Source: Rhodospirillales bacterium (GTDB lineage: Bacteria; Pseudomonadota; Alphaproteobacteria; Rhodospirillales; Casp-alpha2). From it: DNA of 37,343 nucleotides. Positions 10,297-17,840 of the stretch are shown here, piece by piece. The stretch is from positions 1-37,343 of the forward strand of contig JAJFII010000112.1 of assembly GCA_021775095.1 (NCBI GenBank), in the 5' to 3' direction. Position 1 is the first letter of the stretch. The number at the start of each line of letters is the position of its first letter. Position numbers and translations under genes: made by a program. The notes beneath the pieces were generated by a model. That model did not search any database, was not told the DNA's origin, and was given only the letters and a program-made list of their open reading frames with translations.

Positions 10297-10351
10297 TACA
10301 TCTTCAAAATCCGGCACCGGGCCTGACCGGCGCGGGAGTTTTGAAGATGTA
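10297..10351. repeat. 13-bp inverted repeat between converging genes
   Basis: TACATCTTCAAAA (10297-10309) and TTTTGAAGATGTA (10339-10351) are perfect inverted copies flanking a GC-rich core of about 29 bases. It lies directly after the GST pseudogene stop and before the stop of the DUF1330-type gene on the other strand. It is therefore placed as a bidirectional terminator, though without a classic T-run. Confidence 0.6.
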
Positions 10352-10360
10352 ATCCAGACC

Positions 10361-10651
10361 TCATTTGGGCTGGCTGTAGGCAACCAGGTTCATATCCGCC
10401 GCTGCATCACGCAACGGGATCAGAGCCTGGTATTCCGGTGAAGTGTACCAGTTGTTCAGGCTTTCCATATCGGGGAATTGCGCGACCGCCGAAATCTCAT
10501 GGGCATGACGACCGCTCAATACCTGCGCGATTTTACCGCGAACGAGAATTTGTCCGCCGTGAGCTTTGATGGTGGCACCGGCACCACTGCCGTATTCTTT
10601 GAACTTGTCGGCGTTCTTAAGGGTTGCCGTGGCGATGAAAAAGGCTGTCAT
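10361..10651 (-). CDS. DUF1330 family protein
   Basis: Small (96 residues) cytoplasmic protein with the ferredoxin-like dimeric alpha/beta-barrel pattern of DUF1330. Signs are an N-terminal strand MTAFFIATATLKN, a middle KAHGGQILVRG, a late FPDMESLNNWYTSPEYQAL and a final RDAAADMNLVAY. Relatives are of unknown function and are often found near stress or redox genes. Its ATG has GAGAGGAAC upstream. It is transcribed away from the TetR gene across a perfect palindrome that overlaps its probable promoter, so the TetR protein is its likely repressor. Confidence 0.88.
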   Translation of the reverse strand: MTAFFIATATLKNADKFKEYGSGAGATIKAHGGQILVRGKIAQVLSGRHAHEISAVAQFPDMESLNNWYTSPEYQALIPLRDAAADMNLVAYSQPK

Positions 10652-10702
10652 TAAAAGTTCCTCTCTGAGTTAGCGTTGACGGTCGGTGTTTTGTGCAGGT
10701 AT

Positions 10703-10732
10703 GTATAAAACATATTAATTTTATTTTGTCCA
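10703..10732 (-). promoter_or_regulatory. Possible promoter of the DUF1330-type gene
   Basis: On the minus strand, TGGACA (10727-10732) and TTATAC (10703-10708) are 18 bases apart. The -35 element and spacer lie inside the inverted repeat 10717-10752, so a repressor bound there would block RNA polymerase. Confidence 0.5.
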
Positions 10733-10752
10733 TATGTGTACAAAATAAAATT
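10717..10752. promoter_or_regulatory. Putative TetR-family operator
   Basis: A perfect 13-bp inverted repeat, AATTTTATTTTGT (10717-10729) and ACAAAATAAAATT (10740-10752), has a 10-base spacer. It lies in the 124-base gap between the divergent DUF1330-type and TetR genes, 23 bases before the TetR start. Position and symmetry suit an autoregulated TetR site; binding itself is inferred. Confidence 0.75.
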
Positions 10753-10775
10753 CTTTTGTAGTTGAGGAATTCAGA

Positions 10776-11402
10776 ATGGCGCGCCCAAGTAAGTTTAAAC
10801 GCGATCAAGCCGTTGAGGTCGTGATGAATGAGATTTGGTCGAAGGGCTATGGTGCCTGCTCCGTCAAGGCCCTGGCCAAGACCTTGGATATTACCCGGTC
10901 GAGTTTTTACAACGCCTTTGGCAGTCGCGAAGCCTTGTTCCAGGAAACCCTGCAATTGTATTTTGAGCGCTCGCCCGATCGTGCCCTGGCCGCAGCCACG
11001 CCGGATTATCCGGTCAGAAAACTGCTCACCGAAACTTTTCGTGCGGCCAGTCGGGCACGGGCATCGGATGACCAGGCGCGCGGATGTCTGGTGATCAACA
11101 GTGTGGCGGAACTCAGCAGCAGGGACCCGGTTCTGGGCCCGGTCATGAAGCAGGCGGTGTTAGAAAATCTTGCCCGTATCAGGCAAATACTCGAATGGGG
11201 TGTCTTGCAGGGCGAGGTCAAAGCCGATGACGATCTGCACGGCAAGGCGCTTGCCTTGCAAAATCTGTTGATCGGTCTCAATGCCATGTGCAAAGTTGTG
11301 ACCAACGAAGAAGACCTGTGGGCGGCAGCAAAAACCACACTTCGGGGTCTTGACCTGTACGACGAGACCCATCCGGCGGCACCACCCGAAGACCCGGACT
11401 AG
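10776..11402 (+). CDS. TetR/AcrR family transcriptional regulator
   Basis: DNA-binding repressor of 208 residues. The N-terminal helix-turn-helix is seen in GACSVKALAKTLDITRSSFY, followed by NAFGSREALFQETL (about residues 28-60). The C-terminal ligand domain has the form seen in many TetR proteins that sense small electrophiles or aromatics (ARGCLVINSVAEL). It is divergent from the DUF1330-type gene and likely binds the palindrome between them. Its TAG stop shares the bases CTAG (11399-11402) with the stop of the convergent aldolase gene. The ligand is unknown; the GST and DUF1330 neighbours hint at a redox or detoxification theme. Confidence 0.92.
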   Translation: MARPSKFKRDQAVEVVMNEIWSKGYGACSVKALAKTLDITRSSFYNAFGSREALFQETLQLYFERSPDRALAAATPDYPVRKLLTETFRAASRARASDDQARGCLVINSVAELSSRDPVLGPVMKQAVLENLARIRQILEWGVLQGEVKADDDLHGKALALQNLLIGLNAMCKVVTNEEDLWAAAKTTLRGLDLYDETHPAAPPEDPD

Positions 11403-12034
11403 GCGCTTTTTATCCGCCGCCATTCGGCGACCAACTGGCTGGCGATGGTGTGGATCTCGTCGGCCGATCGACCGGCTTTATAGAGGTTGGAGCCAAGGCC
11501 AACAGCGGCGGCACCGGCGGCAAAAAAATCTTTCATGTTTTCCGTTGTGACACCGCCGGTCGGAATGATTTGCGTGCCGGTTGGCAGGACGGCGCTGATA
11601 TCTTTTAGATAAGCCGCGCCCATCCGTGCCGCCGGAAATATTTTTATGGCTCTGGCACCGGATTTCATAGCCAGCAGAGCTTCCGTTGGCGTCATGCAAC
11701 CGATCACGGGGATCAAATTGTTGCGAACTGAGCCGTATATGACGTCGACATCGGTGTTGGGGGTGATCACTAGTTTTGCACCGATTTCCGCCAGCCTATC
11801 GGTTTGCCTCGCCTCAAGCACGGTGCCGGCACCGACCAGAACATCGTCGGCGCAGTGGGCCACCAGGTGTTTAAGGGAGGTGAACGGATCCGGCGAATTC
11901 AGGGTTACTTCCAATATGGTAAACCCGGCACTGGTCAGGGCATCGGCGACGGGGATCGCTTCATCCGGTGTGATTCCGCGCAACACGGCAACCAGCGGCA
12001 TTGCCTCGACGGCGGCATCAAATAAATCGGTCAT
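11399..12034 (-). CDS. 2-dehydro-3-deoxy-6-phosphogalactonate (or gluconate) aldolase
   Basis: Class I aldolase splitting a 2-keto-3-deoxy-6-phospho sugar acid into pyruvate and glyceraldehyde 3-phosphate. It has 211 residues, usual for the KDPG/KHG aldolase family. Key sites are the catalytic glutamate E42 in LEVTLNS, GAGTV (68-72), the Schiff-base lysine K131 in IKIFPA and the phosphate site GGV in IIPTGGVT. The N-terminal LRGITPDEA pattern resembles the phosphogalactonate (DgoA) subgroup more than Eda. It is divergent from a PfkB-type kinase, a fitting pair. With the galactosidases at the left end this suggests galactose use through the galactonate route. The choice between KDPGal and KDPG is not certain. 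Confidence 0.9.
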   Translation of the reverse strand: MTDLFDAAVEAMPLVAVLRGITPDEAIPVADALTSAGFTILEVTLNSPDPFTSLKHLVAHCADDVLVGAGTVLEARQTDRLAEIGAKLVITPNTDVDVIYGSVRNNLIPVIGCMTPTEALLAMKSGARAIKIFPAARMGAAYLKDISAVLPTGTQIIPTGGVTTENMKDFFAAGAAAVGLGSNLYKAGRSADEIHTIASQLVAEWRRIKSA

Positions 12035-12150
12035 TCGTTTTTGGCTCCTGAGCGTATGGTCAAATCAATTGAAATTAAATTGTTATATTGAACGAAGGGG
12101 TTAATTCAGCTACCTCAGACGCGCGATTGAATGTCAGAGGTTGCGCAAAC

Positions 12151-13062
12151 ATGGATATTATAAGTCTCGGTGAGGCAATGGTCGAGTTTAATCAGGCAAC
12201 GACCGGAAACACCTATGTGTCGGGTTTTGGTGGCGACACGTCCAATTGTGCCGTTGCAGCGGCCCGCCAGGGTGCCCGTGTGGCCTATATTTCGGCCGTC
12301 GGTCGCGATGCTTTTGGCGATCAGTTGATCGCCATGTGGGCAAAGGAATCCGTTGATAGCACCTGGGTTGATCGCGACGCTGACGCGCCAACGGGGATCT
12401 ATTTTGTCACCCACGGCGACGACGGCCATCATTTTACCTATTACCGCAAAGGATCTGCGGCCAGCCGCATGACGCCTAAGGGGGTGCCCGCAGAGGCCAT
12501 TGGCGCGGCTAAAATTCTTCACATATCGGCGATCAGCCAGGCCATTAGTGAAAGCGCCTGCGACGCGGTATTTGCAGCCATTCAAGTGGCCAGACAGGCC
12601 GGTGTTTTGGTTTCCTACGATACCAATTTGCGGCTGTCCCTTTGGCCATTGGACCGGGCCACGGCAGTGATCCAGCGGACAGCGGCCCTCAGTTCGATCA
12701 TCCTGCCAGGCCTAGATGATGCCATTGCCCTGACCGGTCGCGAAGATCCAGACCAGATCGTCGATTGTTATTTGCAGCTTGGCGTCGAAATTGTTGCTTT
12801 GACCCTAGGCGAACAGGGCGCCATCGTCGCCACGCCGACCGAGCGCCAGCGCATCGCCCCGCACCGGGTCGAGTGCCAGGATGCGACCGGTGCCGGTGAT
12901 ACCTTTGACGGTGCTTTTTTGGCGCGGATTGCGGCCGGCGACGATGCCTTTGCTGCCGCCCGCTATGCCAATGCGGCGGCGGCAATCTCGACCACCGGTT
13001 ATGGGGCGATTGCCCCCATTCCGGGTCCGGCGGCCGTCCACAGCTTGATGGCGAGCACTTGA
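12151..13062 (+). CDS. PfkB-family carbohydrate kinase, probable 2-keto-3-deoxy sugar-acid kinase
   Basis: Phosphorylates a sugar acid, most likely 2-keto-3-deoxygluconate or -galactonate, feeding the divergent aldolase. I chose ATG 12151 (MDIISLGEAMVEF, 303 residues), which fits the family N-terminus; an upstream TTG at 12088 would add an unlikely leader. The substrate motif GFGGDTSNCAVAAARQG (25-41), DTNLRLSLW (157-165) and the C-terminal signature DATGAGDTFDGAF (244-256) with catalytic D250 are present. The motif DTNLR is typical of KdgK-like members. AGAGG lies about 12 bases upstream. Confidence 0.9.
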   Translation: MDIISLGEAMVEFNQATTGNTYVSGFGGDTSNCAVAAARQGARVAYISAVGRDAFGDQLIAMWAKESVDSTWVDRDADAPTGIYFVTHGDDGHHFTYYRKGSAASRMTPKGVPAEAIGAAKILHISAISQAISESACDAVFAAIQVARQAGVLVSYDTNLRLSLWPLDRATAVIQRTAALSSIILPGLDDAIALTGREDPDQIVDCYLQLGVEIVALTLGEQGAIVATPTERQRIAPHRVECQDATGAGDTFDGAFLARIAAGDDAFAAARYANAAAAISTTGYGAIAPIPGPAAVHSLMAST

Positions 13063-13107
13063 CGCCGTTCAGCACCGCAAAACCCACCTTTAAAGAACAG
13101 TCAGCCC

Positions 13108-14970
13108 ATGTCCTATCTTGAGACTTATTTTTCGCCGACATTGGCGCAACTGCTGGGCGCTTTGTGTGTCCTCGTCGTATCCCTCGGGCTGACCTCAATT
13201 GGCGCCGCCGTTGGCGGGCGAAATCGTTTTGTCGCGGCTGACCTGTTATGTGGCTGGGCGGTTGTGGTCTTGGTGTTTACCCTGGTCGGAATAACCACGC
13301 CGCTGGCGTTTACGTCGATTGCCGTCGCAATGGCCGCTGTCGGAGTTGCCTGTATGGGTTATGTTTGGCACCGTGACCGGCGAATTCTACCACCCCTGGC
13401 CGGTAAAATACTGGTTCTGACGGGGCCGCTGTTGTTTCTCCTGGCGGCGATGACGCCGTCGCAATGGGATGAATATTCCCACTGGTTATTGGCCGCCCGA
13501 TACCTCTTCGATTTTGACGGGTTTCCGGGGCCTGGGATGCCCACGGGGATTATGGATTTCCCGGGCTACCCCTATGGCTCACCGATCATCACCTATCTGG
13601 TCAGCCGCCTGGCAGGGCACCTGGTTGAAAATACCGGCGCGATTTTTCATGTGATCTTATTGGTTTCCATGGCCCTGGCGGTGATTGATTTGATCAACAG
13701 AGGTGCACAACTGGAAAAACGCTCGAGTTGGTCCCTGGCAGCGCTGGGGTTTTTGAGTGTGACCCTGTTCAGTACAACTTTTGTGCAAAAGGTGATCTTT
13801 ACCGCCTATGCGGATTTACCGACCTCCGTCGCCCTGGCCTTCGTCGCCCTATTGGGGTGGATGGCGGTTGAACGGCTGGCCGATGATGACCGGGCCAAGG
13901 CCCGGACCTATGCCCTGCAACTGGGGCTGGTGTTAGCGCTTTTTGTCGACATCAAACCGGCAAACGTGACCCTGCTTGCCTTTGTCATGGCAGGAATTTC
14001 CCTGGCAGCACTGCGCCACCCCAAAGTCCCGATTGGCGGTTTCCTGAAACTCCTGCCAAGAATGTTAACGGCGGCCATTGTCCTGTTCGTTGGGTGGAAA
14101 ATCTATACAACCCTGCACCTGCCCTATGGGTCGATGGCGGTTCGTTCCTTTGATCAGTGGTATTTTAGTTATTTAGGGCAAACCCTTTCAACCATCGTCG
14201 GCATTATGGTCCGCAAGGGGATGTATTTCGGGATGATGTTTGTCCTTAGCCTGATCGGGTTGGCGGCGCTTATGCGGTATCGGGGTTCCTTTGGCCAATT
14301 GGCAATCATTGTCGGGGTCTGTTTTGCCGGATATAACCTGTTTCTGGTGTTCAGTTATATTGCTATTTTTGGTCCTGGTTCTGGTCCCAAAGCGCTTTCT
14401 TATTGGCGCTATAACATGCACTTGGGGCATTTGGGTGCGGCCTGTGCGGCCTTTGGCCTGGCCCTGTTCTGGCGCCGATCGGTGTATGAGAGTACACGCA
14501 ACTGGTGGCCTAAAACCGGCCTGGCGGCAATCGCCTTGGTGGTTATTCTGCCGCTGGCCTTTGCCCCAAAAATACGTTTCGATGTGCGCGCACCAAAAAC
14601 CTTTGTGAAAACCGTTGGCCTGGAAATGCGAAACCTGATGCCCGCCGGGTCCCGGGTTTTTGTCATCGACCCGCTGTCTGCCGGATTTTACGCCAAACTG
14701 ATGCGTTACCAGCTCTATGGGGTCGCCCGTTTGGCGGGCGATATTCAGGCTTCGTCGCGGATAACGCCCGTAGACTTGCGCGATAAACTGGCAAAAACCG
14801 GCTCGACCCACGCTTTTGTTCATACCCAAAACCAAGCTGTTAGGGACGGCTTGGGTGTCGATCTGAAAGCCCACAACGCGCACCTGCTGGTAAAACAAGG
14901 GACCACCTGGCAGCTGATCAAATCCTGGCCCTATCCCGGTTACTTGCAGCCCCAGGACATCCCCGATTGA
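13108..14970 (+). CDS. Polytopic membrane protein, GT-C glycosyltransferase-like
   Basis: 620-residue inner-membrane protein with roughly 11-13 hydrophobic helices up to about residue 480 and a soluble C-terminal domain of about 130 residues. The segment MTPSQWDEYSHW (115-126) directly after a helix has the acidic D121/E122 pair in a first large periplasmic loop. That is the hallmark of GT-C enzymes using lipid-linked sugars. Later helices include HLGHLGAACAAFGLALFW. The soluble tail (VGLEMRNLMPAGSRVFVIDP) resembles tails of uncharacterised membrane glycosyltransferases. It starts 45 bases after the kinase gene and may be co-transcribed, although functions do not obviously match. The acceptor and donor are unknown. 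Confidence 0.65.
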   Translation: MSYLETYFSPTLAQLLGALCVLVVSLGLTSIGAAVGGRNRFVAADLLCGWAVVVLVFTLVGITTPLAFTSIAVAMAAVGVACMGYVWHRDRRILPPLAGKILVLTGPLLFLLAAMTPSQWDEYSHWLLAARYLFDFDGFPGPGMPTGIMDFPGYPYGSPIITYLVSRLAGHLVENTGAIFHVILLVSMALAVIDLINRGAQLEKRSSWSLAALGFLSVTLFSTTFVQKVIFTAYADLPTSVALAFVALLGWMAVERLADDDRAKARTYALQLGLVLALFVDIKPANVTLLAFVMAGISLAALRHPKVPIGGFLKLLPRMLTAAIVLFVGWKIYTTLHLPYGSMAVRSFDQWYFSYLGQTLSTIVGIMVRKGMYFGMMFVLSLIGLAALMRYRGSFGQLAIIVGVCFAGYNLFLVFSYIAIFGPGSGPKALSYWRYNMHLGHLGAACAAFGLALFWRRSVYESTRNWWPKTGLAAIALVVILPLAFAPKIRFDVRAPKTFVKTVGLEMRNLMPAGSRVFVIDPLSAGFYAKLMRYQLYGVARLAGDIQASSRITPVDLRDKLAKTGSTHAFVHTQNQAVRDGLGVDLKAHNAHLLVKQGTTWQLIKSWPYPGYLQPQDIPD

Positions 14971-14993
14971 GGCCTGTTAAGGGGGGTAAACGC

Positions 14994-15431
14994 CTATGCG
15001 GCAATCACCCGATCGCGAAGGTGGTCAAGGCAAACGTTCCAGCCGCCGTCATGGGATGATCGGGCCGCTTCGCTGGTAAACAGGTTGTGGGTTAAAGTCA
15101 GTTCCGAACGGTTGGCAGAGAGTTCAACAAAATCGAGGGTCACCTGAGAGTTGGCGGCAACGGAAGACGTCCAGGTGAAGGCGATCCGGTTGTAGCGATT
15201 TATTTCCGTGTAGGTGCCGTGGATATGGACGTCATTGTCTTTCATATGCATGGTAACGCGATAATCACCGCCTACGGTGAAGCTGTTGGTGATGGTGCTT
15301 TGGCAAAAATTTTCGCGTCGCCCAAACAACCAGTTCGACATAATCGCCGGCTTTGACCAGGCATCAAACAGCTGACGTTTCGAACATTTGAACCGACGTT
15401 TTATAACCAGATCATCGATGGTTGCGGTCAT
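14994..15431 (-). CDS. SRPBCC (AHSA1-type) domain protein
   Basis: Protein of 145 residues starting at MTATIDDLVIKRRF with the START-like AHSA1 pattern: VIKRRFKCSKRQLFDAWSK near the start, GGDYRVTMHM in the middle and a final HDGGWNVCLDHLRD helix. The ATG lies inside the 3' end of the ArsR-type gene (20-base overlap), so it is translated by coupling. ArsR-AHSA1 pairs are common in bacteria, and the partner probably controls this operon. The ligand is unknown. An open frame upstream of 15431 is just the overlap with the regulator gene. Confidence 0.88.
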   Translation of the reverse strand: MTATIDDLVIKRRFKCSKRQLFDAWSKPAIMSNWLFGRRENFCQSTITNSFTVGGDYRVTMHMKDNDVHIHGTYTEINRYNRIAFTWTSSVAANSQVTLDFVELSANRSELTLTHNLFTSEAARSSHDGGWNVCLDHLRDRVIAA

Positions 15432-15768
15432 GGCGCGCTCCGGGGTTGGATATGGTTTCAATGTAGGCATCGAGTTCATCCAGCCGGCTGTTCCAAAACT
15501 GGGCATGCATGGCAATGAATTTAGCAACTTCGTGCCAGATATCAAAATTCATGTGGCAATAGACAAACCGACCCCGTTTGCTTTTGTGGATCAGCCGCGC
15601 GTCTTCCAATAATTTAATGTTCTTGGAAATGGCACTCAGTGTCAGATCAAAATTTGTGGCGATGTCACCGACGGATTTAGGTCCTTCCGACAAAAAGGTT
15701 AAAATGGATCGGCGCTTTGAATCCGCCAGCGCGGAAAAAATGGCGTCCAAATCATTATCATTTTCCAT
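15412..15768 (-). CDS. ArsR family transcriptional regulator
   Basis: 118-residue winged-helix repressor. The N-terminus DLDAIFSALADSKRRSILTFL and the recognition helix region LTLSAISKNIKLLEDARLI (about 43-61), followed by the wing KRGRFVYC, are diagnostic. No cysteine metal-binding CVC motif is present. It therefore resembles the SdpR-like group paired with AHSA1 proteins rather than metal sensors. It starts at an AT-rich 165-base divergent region shared with another SRPBCC gene and probably regulates both directions. Confidence 0.9.
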   Translation of the reverse strand: MENDNDLDAIFSALADSKRRSILTFLSEGPKSVGDIATNFDLTLSAISKNIKLLEDARLIHKSKRGRFVYCHMNFDIWHEVAKFIAMHAQFWNSRLDELDAYIETISNPGARHDRNHR

Positions 15769-15933
15769 TATTGGAAAATAACATAATTTTTATATATAAT
15801 AAACTATAATAAACGAGTTAAATCAAATGATTAATATAAACAAAAAGATTTAAATATTCGGATATTAAATTTGTGAAATCCTTATAAACTTTGTCCATAC
15901 ATTGAATAACTTAAAACAAATGAGGACTTAAAA
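15769..15933. promoter_or_regulatory. AT-rich divergent promoter region
   Basis: Very AT-rich gap between the ArsR gene and the plus-strand SRPBCC gene. It holds the short inverted repeat AATAT-TCGG-ATATT (15853-15866) and runs such as TATATATAATAAAC and TATAATAAAC. It must carry both promoters and likely the ArsR site, but no single -35/-10 pair stands out. Confidence 0.4.
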
Positions 15934-16389
15934 ATGGCAAATATCACACATAAAATTGCGACACCGGCTCCGGTCGACAGGTTCTATAAGGCCGTCGCCA
16001 CCCTTGAGGGGTTACGCAGCTGGTGGACAACCGATGTCACTGGGGAGACAGCGGAAGGCGGCGTCTTGGCCTTTCGGTTTGGCGGCGGCGGGCCCGATAT
16101 GAAAATCGAAAAAAAACAGGATGACCTGGTGCTTTGGCGGGTCATCGCCGGCCCCGACGAATGGTTGGGAAGCCATATCGAATTTCGCTTCGCGGCCGAA
16201 GGCGAGGGCCTGACGGCGCTTTATTTCACCCACGGCGGTTGGGCGGAAGAGACCCCCTTCCATTTCCATTGCTCCATGAAATGGGCCAGTTTCCTGCTGA
16301 GTTTGAAGGAATATGTGGAGTTGGGCACAGGCCGTCCCTTCCCCCATGATATTCAGATCGAGACTGCGACCAGGGAACGGGTGGCTTAG
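15934..16389 (+). CDS. SRPBCC (START-like) domain protein
   Basis: 151-residue START-like protein. The N-terminus ITHKIATPAPVDRFYKAVATLEGLRSWWTTDV and the C-terminal FHFHCSMKWASFLLSLKEY match the AHSA1/polyketide-cyclase-like fold. Its start follows GAGGAC. It is transcribed away from the ArsR-AHSA1 pair, so the regulator may control it too. A ligand cannot be inferred. Confidence 0.86.
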   Translation: MANITHKIATPAPVDRFYKAVATLEGLRSWWTTDVTGETAEGGVLAFRFGGGGPDMKIEKKQDDLVLWRVIAGPDEWLGSHIEFRFAAEGEGLTALYFTHGGWAEETPFHFHCSMKWASFLLSLKEYVELGTGRPFPHDIQIETATRERVA

Positions 16390-16546
16390 GCCATCGGCGG
16401 TAAATGGCTTCCGGGTGCGCCAGAAATGGCGGTAATATCACGCTGCCAGGGTGTTTTCGACGATCTGAAATTCGCTGAAACTGCCCTGACACAAACCGCC
16501 CCGACGGTTTTAGATGTCGGAGCGATCAGCGACCCATTACACAGGT

Positions 16547-17059
16547 TTAAAAAGCCTGGGCGCAGCGCCGGGGTTGATCGTAACAGGCGTGGGCCAACTG
16601 GCGGCGGCGTTTTTCAAATCTTTTGCGTCCGGAACGTCCTTGCGACCGGTCGCTCACATACAGATGTTTAACAACAACAACCTTATGTTTATAGACGATT
16701 ACTTTGTTGGATTTGCCATGCCGTTTGTTTTTGTTTCGGAATTTTTTCGGCATTTTATAGGGGCGCACGTCAACCACGTCATAGGGAGCGCGGGCTGCGG
16801 GTTTATACACCGCTTTATATCGGCTGGATCGCGCGGTGTTTTCAGCAACTTCGTTGCCAATTGCCGCGCCGATCAAAGCGCCGACAGCGGTAGCTGCCAG
16901 CTGACCCCGTCCCTTGCCGATATTGGATCCGAGAAATCCGCCGGCGGCACCGCCAATGATTATCCCCAGAACGCCATTGTCGCTGGCCTGTGACGGCGCG
17001 GTGCTGACAGTTATCAACAGGGCGGAAATCATGCTCAGACAAAGATTTTTGAATTTCAT
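16547..17059 (-). CDS. Exported glycine-zipper protein with basic C-terminus
   Basis: 170 residues. A Sec signal peptide covers about 1-25 (APSQA). A glycine-zipper double helix follows at about 28-70, with GIIIGGAAGGFLGSNIG and VGALIGAAIGNEV, the pattern of outer-membrane or pore-like 17-kDa-type proteins. The remaining 100 residues are strongly basic, with K/R-rich blocks such as KKFRNKNKRHGK, which could bind peptidoglycan, LPS or nucleic acid. GGAATGAG precedes the ATG. It lies 79 bases downstream of the large envelope operon on the same strand; it may be a last member or separate. Confidence 0.8.
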   Translation of the reverse strand: MKFKNLCLSMISALLITVSTAPSQASDNGVLGIIIGGAAGGFLGSNIGKGRGQLAATAVGALIGAAIGNEVAENTARSSRYKAVYKPAARAPYDVVDVRPYKMPKKFRNKNKRHGKSNKVIVYKHKVVVVKHLYVSDRSQGRSGRKRFEKRRRQLAHACYDQPRRCAQAF

Positions 17060-17138
17060 AACTCATTCCTTTTGCTTCGATACCGGGATGGTCCCGAATT
17101 ATCTGTTCAATCAGGTTATGAGAGGATCAGGCGGGGTT

Positions 17139-17840
17139 TTAAGAAGTGAACCGCCGGAGGTCCGGTAAACTAATCATCATCCGCCGCACGGCATCGTCAA
17201 TCATTGACGGCAGGGTGTCCCGATCCGACGCCAGTTTGGCGGCCGACAGGGTTCCAACGCCGATGCCGAGAATACCCATTGGTAAACCGCCATCGGCCCG
17301 CTCGGCCTGGTGTCTGGCTTGCCAGAGGATTTTGTGATCGTGGTTTCGCCGCAAACGCAATTGCACGTTTACCGATATATTTGTCCAGATCACGGCATAA
17401 AGATTGGCAACGCCAAGGCTTCCGATTTCCAGGTGGGCCGGACAATCCATTGACCGGCCCAGGCGGATTTGGTCACCGGCATGGGCCGGATCGAAAGCCC
17501 GTTTTCGGGCCACGTTCCGGGTTTGGCGGGCACTGATCACACGATCAAAGTGTCCCGTCGCGTAACGGCTGACAGCATCTTCGACCAAAACAGCCGTTGT
17601 CTTATTAATTTTCCTGTCTGGCGAAATGGGCAGGACCATGGCGCAAGGCAGTGGGGTTTCATAAAATGCCCTGGCCACATGAAAATCCACCTGACGGGAA
17701 AATGCCGATGGGTCGTCACCCTGGCGGCCAATGCCCCGGTAGTCGGCGTGGTTGACATAATTCACCTTGGTGCAACCCGACAGGGCAACCAGGCCGATAA
17801 CGCCCAGACCAAAGCGGGAATACTTATTCGGCCAGAACAT
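17139..17840 (-). CDS. Putative outer-membrane lipoprotein, last gene of the envelope operon
   Basis: 233 residues. Signal peptide with lipobox LSGC; lipidated cysteine C23. No Asp at +2, so outer-membrane sorting is expected. The mature part begins TKVNYVNHADYRGIG, then has alternating strand/helix character. It ends in a helix, DTLPSMIDDAVRRMMISL. The hydrophobic GGLPMGILGIGVGTLS stretch near residue 185 is notable. I do not recognise the family; a CsgG/LpoB-like periplasmic fold is only a guess. Its start overlaps the 3' end of the caspase-like gene by 17 bases, so translation is coupled. Confidence 0.75.
   Translation of the reverse strand: MFWPNKYSRFGLGVIGLVALSGCTKVNYVNHADYRGIGRQGDDPSAFSRQVDFHVARAFYETPLPCAMVLPISPDRKINKTTAVLVEDAVSRYATGHFDRVISARQTRNVARKRAFDPAHAGDQIRLGRSMDCPAHLEIGSLGVANLYAVIWTNISVNVQLRLRRNHDHKILWQARHQAERADGGLPMGILGIGVGTLSAAKLASDRDTLPSMIDDAVRRMMISLPDLRRFTS

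Noticed and set aside
14188-14898. Long open frame antisense to the GT-C-like gene
   Set aside because: Shadow of the coding strand; no ribosome site and protein-like features only on the plus strand.
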